The notes below the pieces were generated by a model. That model had not been told where the DNA came from. It worked only from the letters and a program-made list of their open reading frames with translations, and made no database searches. This document shows positions 50,458 through 63,392 of a stretch of 64,000 nucleotides of DNA, one piece after another. The stretch's first letter is position 1; every line of letters starts with the position of its first letter. Source of the stretch: Neelides folsomi (lineage: Eukaryota; Arthropoda; Collembola; Neelipleona; Neelidae). The stretch is from NCBI GenBank assembly GCA_034687125.1, contig JAQGBZ010000295.1:16460-80459 (forward strand), written 5' to 3'. The translations under genes were made by a program, and so were the position numbers.

Positions 50458-53400
50458 TTATGGGTTTTTGCAAGCACAATCGCACGCACATCTCTTGATC
50501 CTCTTGTGGGCATTGTCAACGGAACGAGGTCTGATCACTATAAATCGGAAAAAACAGATTAACTCCATTTCTCAACATTAAAATCCCTGATAGTGTAAAA
50601 GAGCATGAAGGTCGGAGGGAATTGTAAAAGTGCACACTTTTTTGACACATGTTCAGAGAAGGGGATCGTTTCCCCTTTTATCGCAAATGAAGAAATAAAT
50701 AAGGTTGGGAAAAGTAGCAGAGTTTAATTGCGGCAATCATCTCCTCGATTGAAAATGGTTAAAAGGGAATATAGTGAGACCCAGTTTTCTATTTTTTCCA
50801 CCTTAATTATCTCATTTTTTCCCTATCTAATCACATCTTTTGGGGGTGTTCTCAATTTGAGAAGAATAGAAATTGTGGAAGAGCTCACCATGTTGAACGG
50901 TCTGCCGAGGCATGATGGGGATCGGATGAGGTAAAGCTCGTTCGCGAATTTCCCCTGACTGCCCGACCATCTGAACCGGAGGAGGTTGAGGAACAAATAT
51001 GGGCCCTTCTTCCCCTTCCGAATGCTGATGGAAGAGAAGTGGGATGAGGTGCGGTGGCGGGTGGCCCATCGGGTGGCCCATTGGATGACCCATGGGGTTG
51101 CCCATGGGGTGGCCCATCGGATGGCCCATTGGATGTCCCATTGGATGTCCCATTGGATGCATTTCTCCTGGATGAGGTCCGAGCGGAATTGGTCCAATGA
51201 CGTGAATAGGGAAATTTGAGTGTGGGGGCGGATGGCCCATGGGGAAGGGCGGCATCATTGGAGGCATTGCAACGTTTCCAGAATCGCAGGAAATGGCCAT
51301 TTTTTCTCCAGAGAAATGAAGATAACGCGGGTCAGTGGTCATGTTGAGTCCAAGGAGTGGAGGCAGCGGCTTTGCTTGCTCGTCCACGATCTCTTCCGCC
51401 TTTTTCTTCTCGATGATGCAGTTCATATGGGACCGATGGTTCCGCTCGAACATTTGCTATGGATCATACCAAATATATTTATTTCAAATAGGCTCAATCT
51501 ACCATACTTCTATGCAAATAAATGGCATTGTTCTGTACATAGTAGTTGCATATTTACCAGTGTACATAGAGTAGCATATATTGTATTGTGTGGAGTTTAA
51601 CTAATAATGAGTATGATATTAAAAATGCATTTAAATTAAGTCATCAAAGGTTCAGTTTTCATGAGGGACAATGGAGGTTCGTTTATTTTTAAAAATGCGA
51701 AAAGGTCGTGGGAGAGTTTTCCCAACATTGAGAAATGGGCTGGGATTGGTAATTGGACTACTCCTGGGATGAGTAATGAGGTGTGTCGTTGTGGGAATTG
51801 GAGTCCAACCGCAGGTAAATATAAATTTAGTAAAAGTGGAGCTTTTCCTTTCAATAATCCTCAAGACGAGGTAGGTGGGGATTGTAGAACGTTGGGAATA
51901 GGATTTGAAAGGATCTTCATTTCTTCATGCATTTATGCACTTCTCTGATGCACACAGTGAGAGCGGAGATAAAGATGTAGGCCAATTCCCAGCCATTTAC
52001 AAAACTACTTCTTTCAAACATCTTCAACATGAGTTGGGGGAAATAAATACGAACAATTGCCCTCCACTCTACAAACTAACCTAAACAGGGGTGGTATGAA
52101 CCATGGAGATGAGATTGGTTGAGAAAGATTGAACCTTGCAAGTCATATAAACTCCATTTACCCTCTTTACTCCTCAACCCATAATGAGGTTGATGAGTAA
52201 TTAGGAAAATTGAAAACATTTAAAAGACCAATCAGATCAATGTAAGAAAATTGAATATTTAAATCTTTGTTCATACTTTACAATTAGCATTAAGTCTTAT
52301 TGTAAGTTGTATAATTGGATTCATACAGTTTAAGCCCTCACTCGATTAATGTTAAAAATTATTATAATGCAATGAATGTGGATGATTGGGATGGAAATTT
52401 GCTGAGGAAAAATAAATATATTTGATATTACTTCTTGTAAGTTGAGTTCAAGAGGGAGTTTGAGCATTGTGACGCCGTCTTCGCCACTCTCACGCCCAGA
52501 ATCGTCTTCGGAGGATTCTTTTGTTTTCTTCCCTGCTGCTCCGCTTTCGGCCCCTTCCAAGTCGCTTGACCCGACGAAGCGCAAATGCTCGGGGTGACTC
52601 AACCGCTCGGCCGCCTTCAACCAAATAAATAAAAAAATAACTTTTCATCCTCACGCATCGTCGGCTCCAAAAGCAATAAATGTTTATACTGACCATCATT
52701 ATAGATATTGTACAGTACTGAGGAGTAGATTTAACAGTATCTCATTCCCACATTATAAAAACGAGAAAGTGGATTGAAAACTGAACTTGGATTTTTCATT
52801 GGGCTAGGTTAAATAATATTCAATTTCTTTGAACTTAAAAATGCAGTTTTCCAAATTCATATAAACACTTGCTAATTACACCATTAAAGTAATTGTCGTT
52901 TTATACATTGGACTTGTTCGTTAATCATTTACAATATGTAGTATAACAATACTATAGTTATTAAATACAGTAATAATAATAATAATAATAATAATGATTT
53001 ATAACGAGTCCGAACCTACGATTTAAAAATTGGTTCTCATTGTTAATACAATTGATGGGAGATGAGATAAAAGTGATGTTTCTTAAGCCTTAATTAAAAA
53101 TGGCGAAATTTGTTATAAGTTATAATATTTATAAACATTTTGAAGATTGACCTAGCTGATAATTAGCTTTTTATGGCTGTCAAGATCTCATATGAAATTT
53201 CCTTCACATTTCAACTCCTTTCACTTTGAATCTTTTTAAACAACAAAAAATGAGAAAAAATCATCTATTTAATTAAAGGTCTTTGACTTTTGTTTTCAAC
53301 CCTTTTTTGTGAATCTACAAATTAGAAACGATTTGATAGATCTTATACATACGTAACTACCTAACATACTTTTTAGGTGTATGTATTTATTAGGTAGTAA

Positions 53401-56400
53401 TGTACATATTACTTATACTACGTATGGTATTTAATCATAATAAATAAATTAAACTGCAAACCGGTGATTGTTGGTATTGACACACAGCGTTTGAAGAATT
53501 GAGCCATGCCGAAAAGACCAGAGCGAAGGATAACATAGCTGCAATCGCAACGGCCGCAACGGCCACGATCTTTGTCACTTGGACCATTGGTGATGATTTG
53601 TTTCCCGCATTGCGATAAGCCTGTATTAAAAAATATTATTAAAGCAATCACCATATATGTAATTATCACTTTTATTATTCTTTCGTTGTTTGTAAGATTT
53701 AAATAAGTTTCTCTTTTTCTCCCCTTCACCTCGTACACTTTACTTGTATAGTTAATGAGTATTCATTTAGAATCCCAACATTTCTTCACTCGTGAGTTAA
53801 ATATTATTCAACTCGTTTATTTATATGAATACAATTTTAGCCGACAGGATCATACTTATATAGTAAATATACGTAATTCAAATCAGACACTTGGAGATAT
53901 ATCTTTCTAACTACGATGCTTCACTTACATTTAATAACGTGTCTTATTTTTGAATGGTTATAAAGTTCGCAACATTTCTCACTGACAAAAAACATAGCGG
54001 CATTGACTTGGCTCACTTTTGACTGATTACACTAATTAGTTATTCTCTGTTAAAACGATCCTAAACCAAGTTCCGTCTAATTCCCCAATTTGTGAAACAC
54101 TTTCATTAAATTTAACCACCTGGGTATAACTCTATGTCTAGAAGATTCTTCCATTTGATATTAATTCGATAGTTGGCATTAACACTAATCAGAATTTAAG
54201 TTCAAAAGAGGACAAATTGAAAAATATGAAATTTGGGGAGCGACGAGAGAAATCTTTCAATTAGCACGAGTCATTCAGATGATTTGCCCATGTTTGACAC
54301 GAATAGAGATATTTAAGTTCTTCTTCACTACCTTGGGCCGTTATTTGTTGGTAAATTTATGCAAATTAAAAATTTTCCTTTCAAATCTCAAAAAGCGGAC
54401 AATTAAAAAAATGTCCTCACTTTCCCTATTTCCCAAGATCCAAGGAAGGTGTTGAGAGGCTGTTGAGGATTTGAGGACGCTTTGCAACGAACCGTTAAAA
54501 AGAAAGACATTAGAATACAAAGGTAATTCCCAAATCCACAAACCACCCACCTCCTTGGATGAATTGAAAATGAAAGCTCATTCATTAGGCGTGAATGGAT
54601 CTAGGAAAGAAAAAGAATGGGTTCAATAGCCACATGGACATTCCGATTTTGAAACTGTGAAGTACAAAGGATGAATTACAATCATGCAATGCAACTTGAA
54701 GTGCGAGTGAAGTTAAATGATTCAAAGAAATTCTTCATAATTCCTTTTCCCACTTCACAAGTGAGGAGAGGAAGATTCTTCAAGAAGAACACACGAAACA
54801 CAAAAAACCCATTATAATCAAACTGGGAAAAAAATATATAAAAAATGTCTGTTCACACATCTCCCGCTATCTTCTTCCCTATGTACAGATACATATGTAG
54901 AGTGCAGATATGTAACATCCAGCTATTTTATAAGCCTAAATAGGAATCTCATTTCCTTAAATGTGGACTTTAAATACAGCAGGAACAAAATACAGTAAAC
55001 CCTGTAATTTGGGTCAATGAAGCTTCATTCTGCTTCAACAGTATGAAGAAGATACATGTACCATATATTATGTGAATATATGGTACATTATGTGAATAGT
55101 ATTATACTATTCACACATTTGTGTGGGAAAAACACTTTGACATTTTCCAAAGGTCCCCAAAGGAATTGTCTCGAATGTAAATAAATAATCATTCATGAAT
55201 AAATAGGTACATTATGTACCGTAAACGAAATAAAAACATGAAAGTACCTGTATTTATATAAAGTACTATTAGTAGTAATATTTGTTTGTTAATCATAAAA
55301 TTAAGTTTTTAAACAGATGTTGACTGTTTGAAAACTTGAAAGGGTAAGTGAGTGATAAGAGACGTTCAGAGCGATGGTATTGGACTTGAAAGATGGTGGT
55401 GATCTGTGCCAACCCTCGTGGTGTTGGTGGAAGGAGAGATGAACTCTCTTTGTTCCTGCACCCTCTCACATTCCCCAAACACCCTCACTTTTCCTTGGGA
55501 TTTGTCAAAAAGGAATTTAGAGAGCCAAGTGGATCGTTTCCAATTGTCAAATAAAGAGGAGGAGACTGAGTTGGGAATGAAGCGTGACCGGAGAAAATCC
55601 TTTGTTGGCCACGGTGGAGGATCCAAATCCGCTTTCAATTCATTCAATTCATCTCAAGAAATTGAGAATTGAATGTGAGTTGGGGATTTGGGGAAGAGAG
55701 AGAGAGAAAGTTTGAGTCAATCACCCTCTTCCATTTGGAAATAATTACAACGGGAGATCTGACCTTTGGCCCCCAAAACTTCATCTATTTGTCCTACAAA
55801 AAAAGACTTCACTCTAGATCGGAATAAATAAACAGATATTTCACTTCAGTCAACCACCGTTGGTTTCATTCGTTTGAAATGAAAAAATCACGAAACTATA
55901 ATTACATCTATATAATTGAAAGCCTATTTATCTTCCTCACTCAATTTTAAAAGAATAAGTATTTGAAGGTAGGCCTATTAATTAAATACTTATAATAGCT
56001 TAAATAAGTAATATTCTATACCGTATTTGCAATATGACATTTGACAATTCCTTTGATTCAAGTTTATCATATTAGGGATGTTAATTAAACTTACTATTAC
56101 TAATAATACTTATATAAATACAATATCTACCTATACATTTATGTATATATATGTACGTATATATTTATGTATACTCTATATAGTATATGTATTTATCATA
56201 TTAGTAATACTTCATGTTTTTGTCCGTGAGAATTCCTATAAATATCAACGACCTTTCCATTCTCTATTGAGCTCTCTAACTGTCGCTTTGCTCTACTTTG
56301 ACTCTGCAAATGTGAGCTATATCCATAACAGTCATTTCATTGTTGAAGAAGAGGATTAAAGGTGAGAGGCCAAAATTGTTAACTTTCATTTGTTCACTCG

Positions 56401-56973
56401 TTAATAACGAGTCGTTATATTTAACAAGACCTAAAATAACATGTAGAACACCCAAAATCTCAAAGGATTCCATTTCAAACCTTAATTTTTAAATTTTAAA
56501 CAAAGATCATCAATGTAATGAACACGAACTTATTATAAGTACATAATATATACTCATATATACTCTATTTCAATGAAATATTTATAATCACAAAACTTTA
56601 TTAATTTTAATTGTCACTTAAATATATTGTTTTTGAGTTTTGTATAGATCTTTAAATTATACTTATATTTAGTATAACAGGTATAGCCTATATATCTATA
56701 CCGTTTAGGTATGCATGTATTGTTTTCATTGGATTTGCAATCCATTTTACATAAAAATGAAAAATTGTAAATTGCTTGCCTTTGTGTAAAAGGGGATCTC
56801 TAAAGAAAAACACGGAATAGATTTTCTCCCAATCTTATTAATTTCTATGTTTATTTAATAATTGCTACTGTGGTTACCGGTGGAGGATCTTGATACTCCT
56901 GGTAGTCCTTTACAGTGACGGTGGTTGTCATGGAGTCACAAGCACTGTTCGTGAGATTCTGCTGCTTCTCCAT
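50458..56973 (-). CDS. Unrecognised single-span membrane protein with PPAY motif and Pro-Met-Gly-His repeats
   Basis: Minus-strand exons 56973-56878, 53620-53486, 52614-52432, 51456-50889 and 50537-50458 join in phase to 353 codons plus TAA. The N-terminus (MEKQQNLTNSACDSMTTTVT) ends in DPPP/AY, a PPxY (WW-domain ligand) motif split by the first intron. One membrane helix follows at about residues 50-72 (KIVAVAAVAIAAMLSFALVF), then NSS. An acidic/Ser segment (139 upstream residues) and a conserved-looking block (MFERNHRSHMNCIIEKKKAE) precede eight PMG(H/N) tetrapeptides at residues 239-270 within a His/Pro/Met-rich region. The C-terminus is basic then Cys-rich (KRIKRCACDCACKNP). A short cytosolic N-terminus and exposed C-terminal part is the simplest topology. 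I do not recognise the family. The first exon assignment and the GCT/GTGTGT donor of exon 2 are the weaker points. Confidence 0.65.
51061..51156 (-). repeat. 12-bp coding minisatellite (eight PMGH/PMGN units)
   Basis: Eight tandem 12-bp units encode Pro-Met-Gly-His, with one Pro-Met-Gly-Asn variant. Units differ at third codon positions, which suggests that the peptide is kept while the DNA drifts. It lies in exon 4 of the minus-strand membrane protein gene. Confidence 0.9.
52972..52994. repeat. AAT microsatellite in an intron
   Basis: About seven AAT units lie in intron 2 of the Met/His-repeat membrane protein gene. Confidence 0.8.
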
Positions 56974-59900
56974 CGCCAAAGAGTGAAACAGAAGTGAGAG
57001 GTCGGGAGTCCCTTCTTCATGCTTACCTCTTGGAGAGGGGAAAGTGGAGGAACCGCCCAAGAGGAGGAATCCAATGAGGCCTCGACGTCCCCATCAACAG
57101 GAGGCCCAACATCCCTATCTTAATTATAGAGATTCATCCAACCTCCGAAACTTTCTTCATAGTCAGGAAGATCTAACACATTTATGCACATAGTAAATAT
57201 TTATACACACATAGTAATTTAATACCTTAATATTCCCAATTATTTGCAACGTGATAATCAAAGGAGTTAATACAGGCCAATGGAAATTAAATTTTGTATC
57301 CATGGAGATTTTTGTAACTTTACATAAGTATTGTATGTATTTGTACTATATTTATTAACTTCTTTGATGATTAAATCGTATAAGACTTAAATGGAGTGGT
57401 AAGTTTAAAATTTCGAATTACAGGATTTAAATGCATGTTTAATTACTGTAACTGGGGAATGATTTGAAGTTCATTTAAGGATCTGCCTACTTTGATTCTC
57501 ACTCATTTCTCTACACAAAGGCTCAGGCAACTCAAATTGGATTTTTTTCATATCGTATTAAATTCCATTTATTTTTCCCAACTTGTTTAAATTTCCCTTC
57601 ACCAAGAGAAGAGATGAGTTTCAAGAGTTTCCTCTTATTATTTCTCCACGACTTTCAACTCATGGGGGCCACGGAAGACAGTTTTGTGATTGTTGAGCTT
57701 TTTCAATTTAAGATGAAATGAGGAACTTCAAACGTCCCATTAGAACCAGTTGAGCGGTGGATCGCACAGGAAACCCATTTTTCGCTCTTTTTCCCATTTC
57801 TCCCTCAAATGAATCTTTGTTCGAATTCTCTCAGATTTGATCAAATGGTGAGGAGTAATGACACAAAGCCAGATTTTCTAATTCCTCTACAATGGAACCC
57901 AAAGAGTTCTTCCTTTCAAAAAACTTTTCTTCAACATCTCCTAAAACTTTTATTATTCACAATAAACTTTTCCAATTGATGTTCTGTGTCAATTGAGCCA
58001 ATCCCTCTTTCTCTGTTACCATCACGAGCTCAGGTTTTACAAATCGTATAAATAGTGGGAATAAGGGAAATGGTGATAATAAGATATGATTATTATACCT
58101 GTATGTAAGATATGATTTTGAATCATTTACCATTCTGCGGATATTTTTATTTATGAGTGTAAAATTTAAAAGGCTGGGCGATGCGTGAATTTCCTTTTAT
58201 CAATGATTTGGTTCTCACTGTGAGGTTCTCTCATTTCCTCATCAATGAAGTCGGTGAGGAGGTTAATGAAAGTGGAAGGTGTGGAGATGAATGATAAAGG
58301 AAGGAGACGTCGTGCTCTCGTGCACCTTCAAACTTTTCATTAAACCTCCCTCCGCGTCCTCAATTAACTCAATTTCCCCATTCGACAATCTCTTAACATC
58401 TTTAAAATCATCTTCATGCCCTTCAGTCTTGCATACTTTCATTAGTCAGTAAATAATCTAAATAACACTTGGAGTTCGCTAATGCCCCAAATTAGCCCAC
58501 TAGATTGAACTGATCATCTAAAGATATGATCGATCATCATATCTTTACATGATTTTCTAACCTAATCAACGACTTATAATTTCATCCCACTACTTTTCTT
58601 GTCATTATTGAGAGGATGTGAATCACTCCATCAAACTGTCCGATGCACCAATTGGCCAATTGGCCATAATGCCACGCTGTTTGTCAATTGCCCATTGATG
58701 CATTTTGATGGAGCATTGAGCCATGGTGTAAAAAGTTGGTCAATGAAGGTGAGATGGGAATGGGGAAAATGAGGGATATAACAAATCTGTGCGTTCATTT
58801 GGAGACTTCAATGGGGATTTAAAAGTAGAAATTCGCCTCTCAATCACAGGAAGGTGTTGTAAAAGACCAGGACCATAAGATTCATATAAAATGTCCTTTA
58901 GTTACAAAATGGGCTTATTTCCTTCAATTTTATTTAAATATTTTGTGTATAATTCTCATTTCCCACTTTTTATGGTAGTTAAATATGAACGGTCCATTGG
59001 GCGTATTGGGTCGGTAATCGGACTTTTTTCATGCCCTGTATCATTTCCCCAAATTGGTTTTCATTCAACAATTGTTATAGTAGAATATCCTGTAAAAACC
59101 TAAATATACGTATTATAAGTACTCAATACATAGTAACCATCATTTTGTTTGAACATAAAAATAGGCCAATGATTGCATAATAATACATAGATTCCTCTAC
59201 ATTTGGCTAGCCAGTGAGTAATAATAAGATTAAAGGAAATGCCACAACTAACTTATATTCCAATTATCCTATGTCTGATAACAAAGCTATTGAATTGCTA
59301 GAGGATGAGGAAGTGAGAAAATCCGGAGGGCCAGACATGAAGTTAAAACAATCACTTGGATTTTAATTCATTACCTTCGACCATGTGACTTTCTAAATGA
59401 GGATGATAATAATAGGATGGATAGAGTGAATTGATCTCACCACAGCGGATGAGCCCTTTCCCTATCGATTCTCAGGTCGAATACCTCAGGAAAAGAGAAA
59501 TGAACAGCAATCACAATTCACACACACTCATTTCGTGACTAGGAGAAAAACGGCAGTTGATGTGGACAAGCCGATTTTCACAATTTCTTATTCCTTCCTT
59601 AAAAACCCCCCATGAAATGTCAATTACTCGAAAGTGAAATGTGATTAATGTCATTATTAATTACTGGTATTTAATAAGATTTTAAATTTAATTTCATATT
59701 ATCACTAATATTATAACTAATATTGTATCTTATTATATTGTAATGTGTTTGTTTGTTGGGGTGAGAAAGACGGAAGGATGGAGGATATTTTACACGTAAT
59801 TATCAATGTGGATCATCTTTAGAGAGTCACTCTACACTAATGAATGGATCAAATCGTCCATGAGATAATCATATATAATATGTACTTTTCTATCAAAGTG

Positions 59901-61452
59901 GATGTGATGAGCGAATTTACAAATCCTTTCATTCACTTCCCTCTTCATCTTTTTGTTTCCTTTGTGACTGGTGTTGGGAAGAGTTGAGCCAACTGCTTTT
60001 GTCCCTCACAACCCCTTCATCATTCGATTACCTCATCTCCCAACTCTCACAATGACAAATGGGATTGATTTCATTTCCAAACAATTAATCATTGGAATAA
60101 TTATAAAATATATTCAATTTAAGAAAAATTTAAATTTCTTTTTAATGTATAATTAATGTCTAATATGGACCTAAGATTTGTATGGTAAGTATACACATAC
60201 ATTTGTACCTGTACCTGATAAAATGATAATTGATAATACATCAATTCATAATTCATCTGTATGTATTATACAAAATGTTCAATTTTAATTTTAGTAATTA
60301 TTATATAATATGTAAATGATTTATTGTACAAGGGGATTCTTTTTAAAGTACCTAACTCCAAGTCATTCACCCTTTTACTCAATAAAAGTTGTATTAGATA
60401 ATCTCATTTTAACATTCACAGAGTGAGATTTGTGGAATGAAGTTGCAGAAGACCCAACGGCCCACATTGATGAATTGATCAACGCATTCTGTGATTTCCT
60501 CGTGGCTAATTCCCACTTTGTTAAAATAGTCATCCAAGAAACACCATTTACATTAATGGGAAATGGAACTACTCATATTTAATCCTTATCTATCATAAGT
60601 TAAAATCCACATGTGTAAACTTTTGTGAATCAAGAAATTTAATTAATTGTAATCACTTGGCTTATAAATAGCTCCTATTGCATAAATATTTGTATTAAAG
60701 TGGTCATTTGTAAAATTAGCTGTGAGATTGTGCATGCAACTCTATGCAACTCACTCAGAATAAGATCTACCCACGCGGACTCGTCATTCCCAAAGACTCT
60801 TCTTTTTCAATAGATTGGTGAGAAATGAAAAGAGATTAGCACATACATACTTACATATGTACTTACATACTTACATGTATATACTACATATTTGTACATA
60901 CGGATAGTTTAAACTTTAAAGGTACTGCCGCATGGTTGTAAGATGGTTTTAAGTCAGATATGTCTTGACTAAAAACACCCGGGTATTTTATTTAAATTAC
61001 ATTTAAATTTTTTTGAAGTGTAACCATCTCCCTAATTATTTTCCCTGTTAGGCATGTATATACCAGAATATACTTATAGTACATTGAGAAATGCACGGAC
61101 TTATGAACCATGTATTATATAAATAGTACATTATTGAAACCATGAATAAGTTAAGTATTATATGAGTAGACGCACGTAGATAGTAACTAAAATAGATAGA
61201 AATGTTCTTACATACATAGTTGACAAATTACATGAAAGATGCCTCACTCGTAATTCGTAATCATACACATATTAACACAATTATATTAGTATTAGTAGTC
61301 TTGTCGATATTGACAGATTTAACAGAACAAATGGACAGGTGGTAGAGACTTCTTCTCTACGTCTTCATATTTTAATTATTCAGGGTAAAGAAATTAACTT
61401 TTCATGTTATAAATTGAGTTATGAATAATAAATATTTAATATATTTTACAGA
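56974..61452. other. Gene-poor interval upstream of NUDT16
   Basis: About 4.5 kb, AT-rich with GC-richer patches (57750-58350, 59930-60060). At 60425-60582 a plus-strand frame (DLWNEVAEDPTAHIDELINA...) is open for about 50 codons after a TTCACAG-like acceptor. It may be a decayed transposase or an exon, but has no further support. NUDT16 has an acceptor directly before its ATG, so an untranslated 5' exon should lie in this interval. Confidence 0.45.
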
Positions 61453-62281
61453 ATGACGGCTTTGAAGATGAATATTCAATATAAAGAAATTTCATTCGAG
61501 GATTCTCTCACATTGTCATTAGGGAGATGGAAGGAATGCATTCATTCTGTTCATGCTATGATTTATGTAAGTCAAAGACTAAATGAGCTCTTCAATGTCA
61601 TTAATATATTTTTCTCTCTAAATGTTATATAATAATATTTATGTTTCACAGGCTCATTGGGATTCCACCGTCCTCAAGAGATATCGCCCCAAAGCCGCCA
61701 TTATGGTTACCTTTTTCATTTAATTAATCCTAAATGGGTAAATCATAGAATAATAGTTGATTTATAATAAATAAAGATGCAAGTTCGATTCGACGGAGCA
61801 ATTGGATTTCCAGGAGGGGAAGTTGACGAAACTCTTGAAAACTTGAAACCTGGAGATGCCCAAAAGGTCGTTGCTGATGCTCTTAGGAGAGAACTTGTGG
61901 AGGAATCAAACATTCATTCTGTTCAACCCACAGCCACCCAGTACAGATTTACTCATATGAACGAAGAAGCTTCAAAATTCCACCATTTTTACTGCATTAA
62001 GGTTAAATATCAACAACGGGGAATTAATTAATTAATTTAAATGCCTTCTCATTTCCATTTAGATCCCATTTTCCGACTACGAGGAAATTGAGAAGAATTC
62101 TATCAATGCTTCTGAATGGGGCAATGAAGTTTTTGGCATCATCAGAGTTCCTCTCTTCACCATGAACGAACGTGAAAATGATCAACGTGGATTTCCCTTG
62201 TTTTTAACAAATCGGTTTGCTGGGAATGCAAAAGACCAATTTCTTGCAGCTCTTAAATACGAAGGAATTCATTTTGGATAA
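61453..62281 (+). CDS. NUDT16: NUDT16-type Nudix hydrolase (U8 snoRNA/RNA-decapping and inosine diphosphatase family)
   Basis: NUDT16 removes caps from U8 snoRNA and some mRNAs and hydrolyses (deoxy)inosine diphosphates, mainly in the nucleus. Exons are 61453-61566, 61652-61705, 61777-62001 and 62063-62281, 203 codons plus TAA (human 195). Matching blocks are CIHSVHAMIYAHWD, AAIMMQVRFDGAIGFPGGEV, the Nudix helix RRELVEES, RFTHMNEEASKFHHFYCIK and EVFGIIRVPLFTMNE. The distance between GFPGGEVDE and the RELxEE helix is about nine residues longer than in human NUDT16. The Met chosen is the first after a TTTTACAG acceptor; an alternative Met follows five codons later. Confidence 0.93.
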
Positions 62282-62600
62282 AAGATAAAATAATAAGAAA
62301 AAATATTTTTATTATTTTATTTCCATTCTGATATCAAATAGTTTATACATTTACATTTGCTGCAAAAATAATTTCAATTATCTTATTGGTCATTGGCCCA
62401 AATCATCTTTAGTAACTTATTAAAATTTCCATCCATGAAGTGATGTTACATTATATGTATGTACATTCTAACATTTAAATTTTGTAACTCACCTATTAGT
62501 TATTCGTGGAGTTAACCGTTATAACATCGGCTTCATGGGTTCAGTTCCTTTGTCTCATTTATTCAATTGAGAACAACGAAGAAATATTAAATAAAATTAA

Positions 62601-63208
62601 GGCTAGGATTTACGAGTTCGGCACACCATGGTGCACCATGGATTTTCCATGCAATATTAGCTTTAACCATGCTGAAGTAATGTAAATTTTCCCATCTCCA
62701 GCTAATCATTATCCATGGTGATTGACTGTTGCTCCATGTAAATATATCCTTCACCATGGAGATGATTTTCCATGGTGAACTCCATGAAAACTCACCATGT
62801 TGAGCTCCATGTTATCAATGGAGACTCCATGGTGCACCAGTTTTCACCAGGCCTTTCATGGTGATCACCATGGTGAATTTATCACCATGGTGAGCTCTAT
62901 ATAAAAACAGGAAAATTGTAGTGAGTTCAGGATTCACCAGGGAACTCACCACCTTCACCATGGTGAAATCACCACCCTTCACTATGGTGAAAAAACACAA
63001 AATGCCCAGAATCTCACCACCTTTACCAGGGAACCTTCACCACCGTCACCATGGTGGACTCACCACCTTCACCATGAAAAAAAACATAAAATGAACAGAA
63101 ACTCAAAACAGAGATGGGAAAATATACATTACTTCACCATGATTAAAGCCAATATTGCATGGAAAATCCATGGTTCACCATGGTATGTCGAACTCGTAAA
63201 TCCTAGCC
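62601..63208. mobile_element. 608-bp hAT-like MITE made of CACCATGGTG palindromes
   Basis: The terminal inverted repeats of about 95-100 bp start GGCTAGGATTTACGAGTTCG at both ends, and the copies differ at only a few positions. An exact 8-bp direct repeat AAAATTAA lies on each side (62593-62600, 63209-63216), the target-duplication length of hAT elements. Between the ends, CCATGG or one-base variants inside CACCATGGTGA recur at least ten times in both orientations. There is no transposase frame. It lies 320 bp downstream of NUDT16. Confidence 0.9.
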
Positions 63209-63392
63209 AAAATTAATAATTGAATCATAATTTATAAATCATTTATATATAAATATTTATAATATTCCATATTGCATACATGTTTTATACTTTTTCTCTT
63301 ATTTTTTAATTTGCAGACATTTTACATCTCAGAGTTGAAACTCAATTTAACAAAATATTAAGATAGATTTAACTTTAACAGGTTTAACTAAT

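Noticed and set aside
50823-51219. Trp/Ala/Thr and Val/Ala/His repeat frames overlapping the Met/His repeat
   Set aside because: They are other-frame readings of the same 12-bp minisatellite. Only the PMGH frame joins in phase with flanking exons.
51661-51948. A 95-codon plus-strand frame inside an intron of the membrane-protein gene
   Set aside because: No family similarity, and both strands are open. It is probably chance in a GC-richer intron patch.
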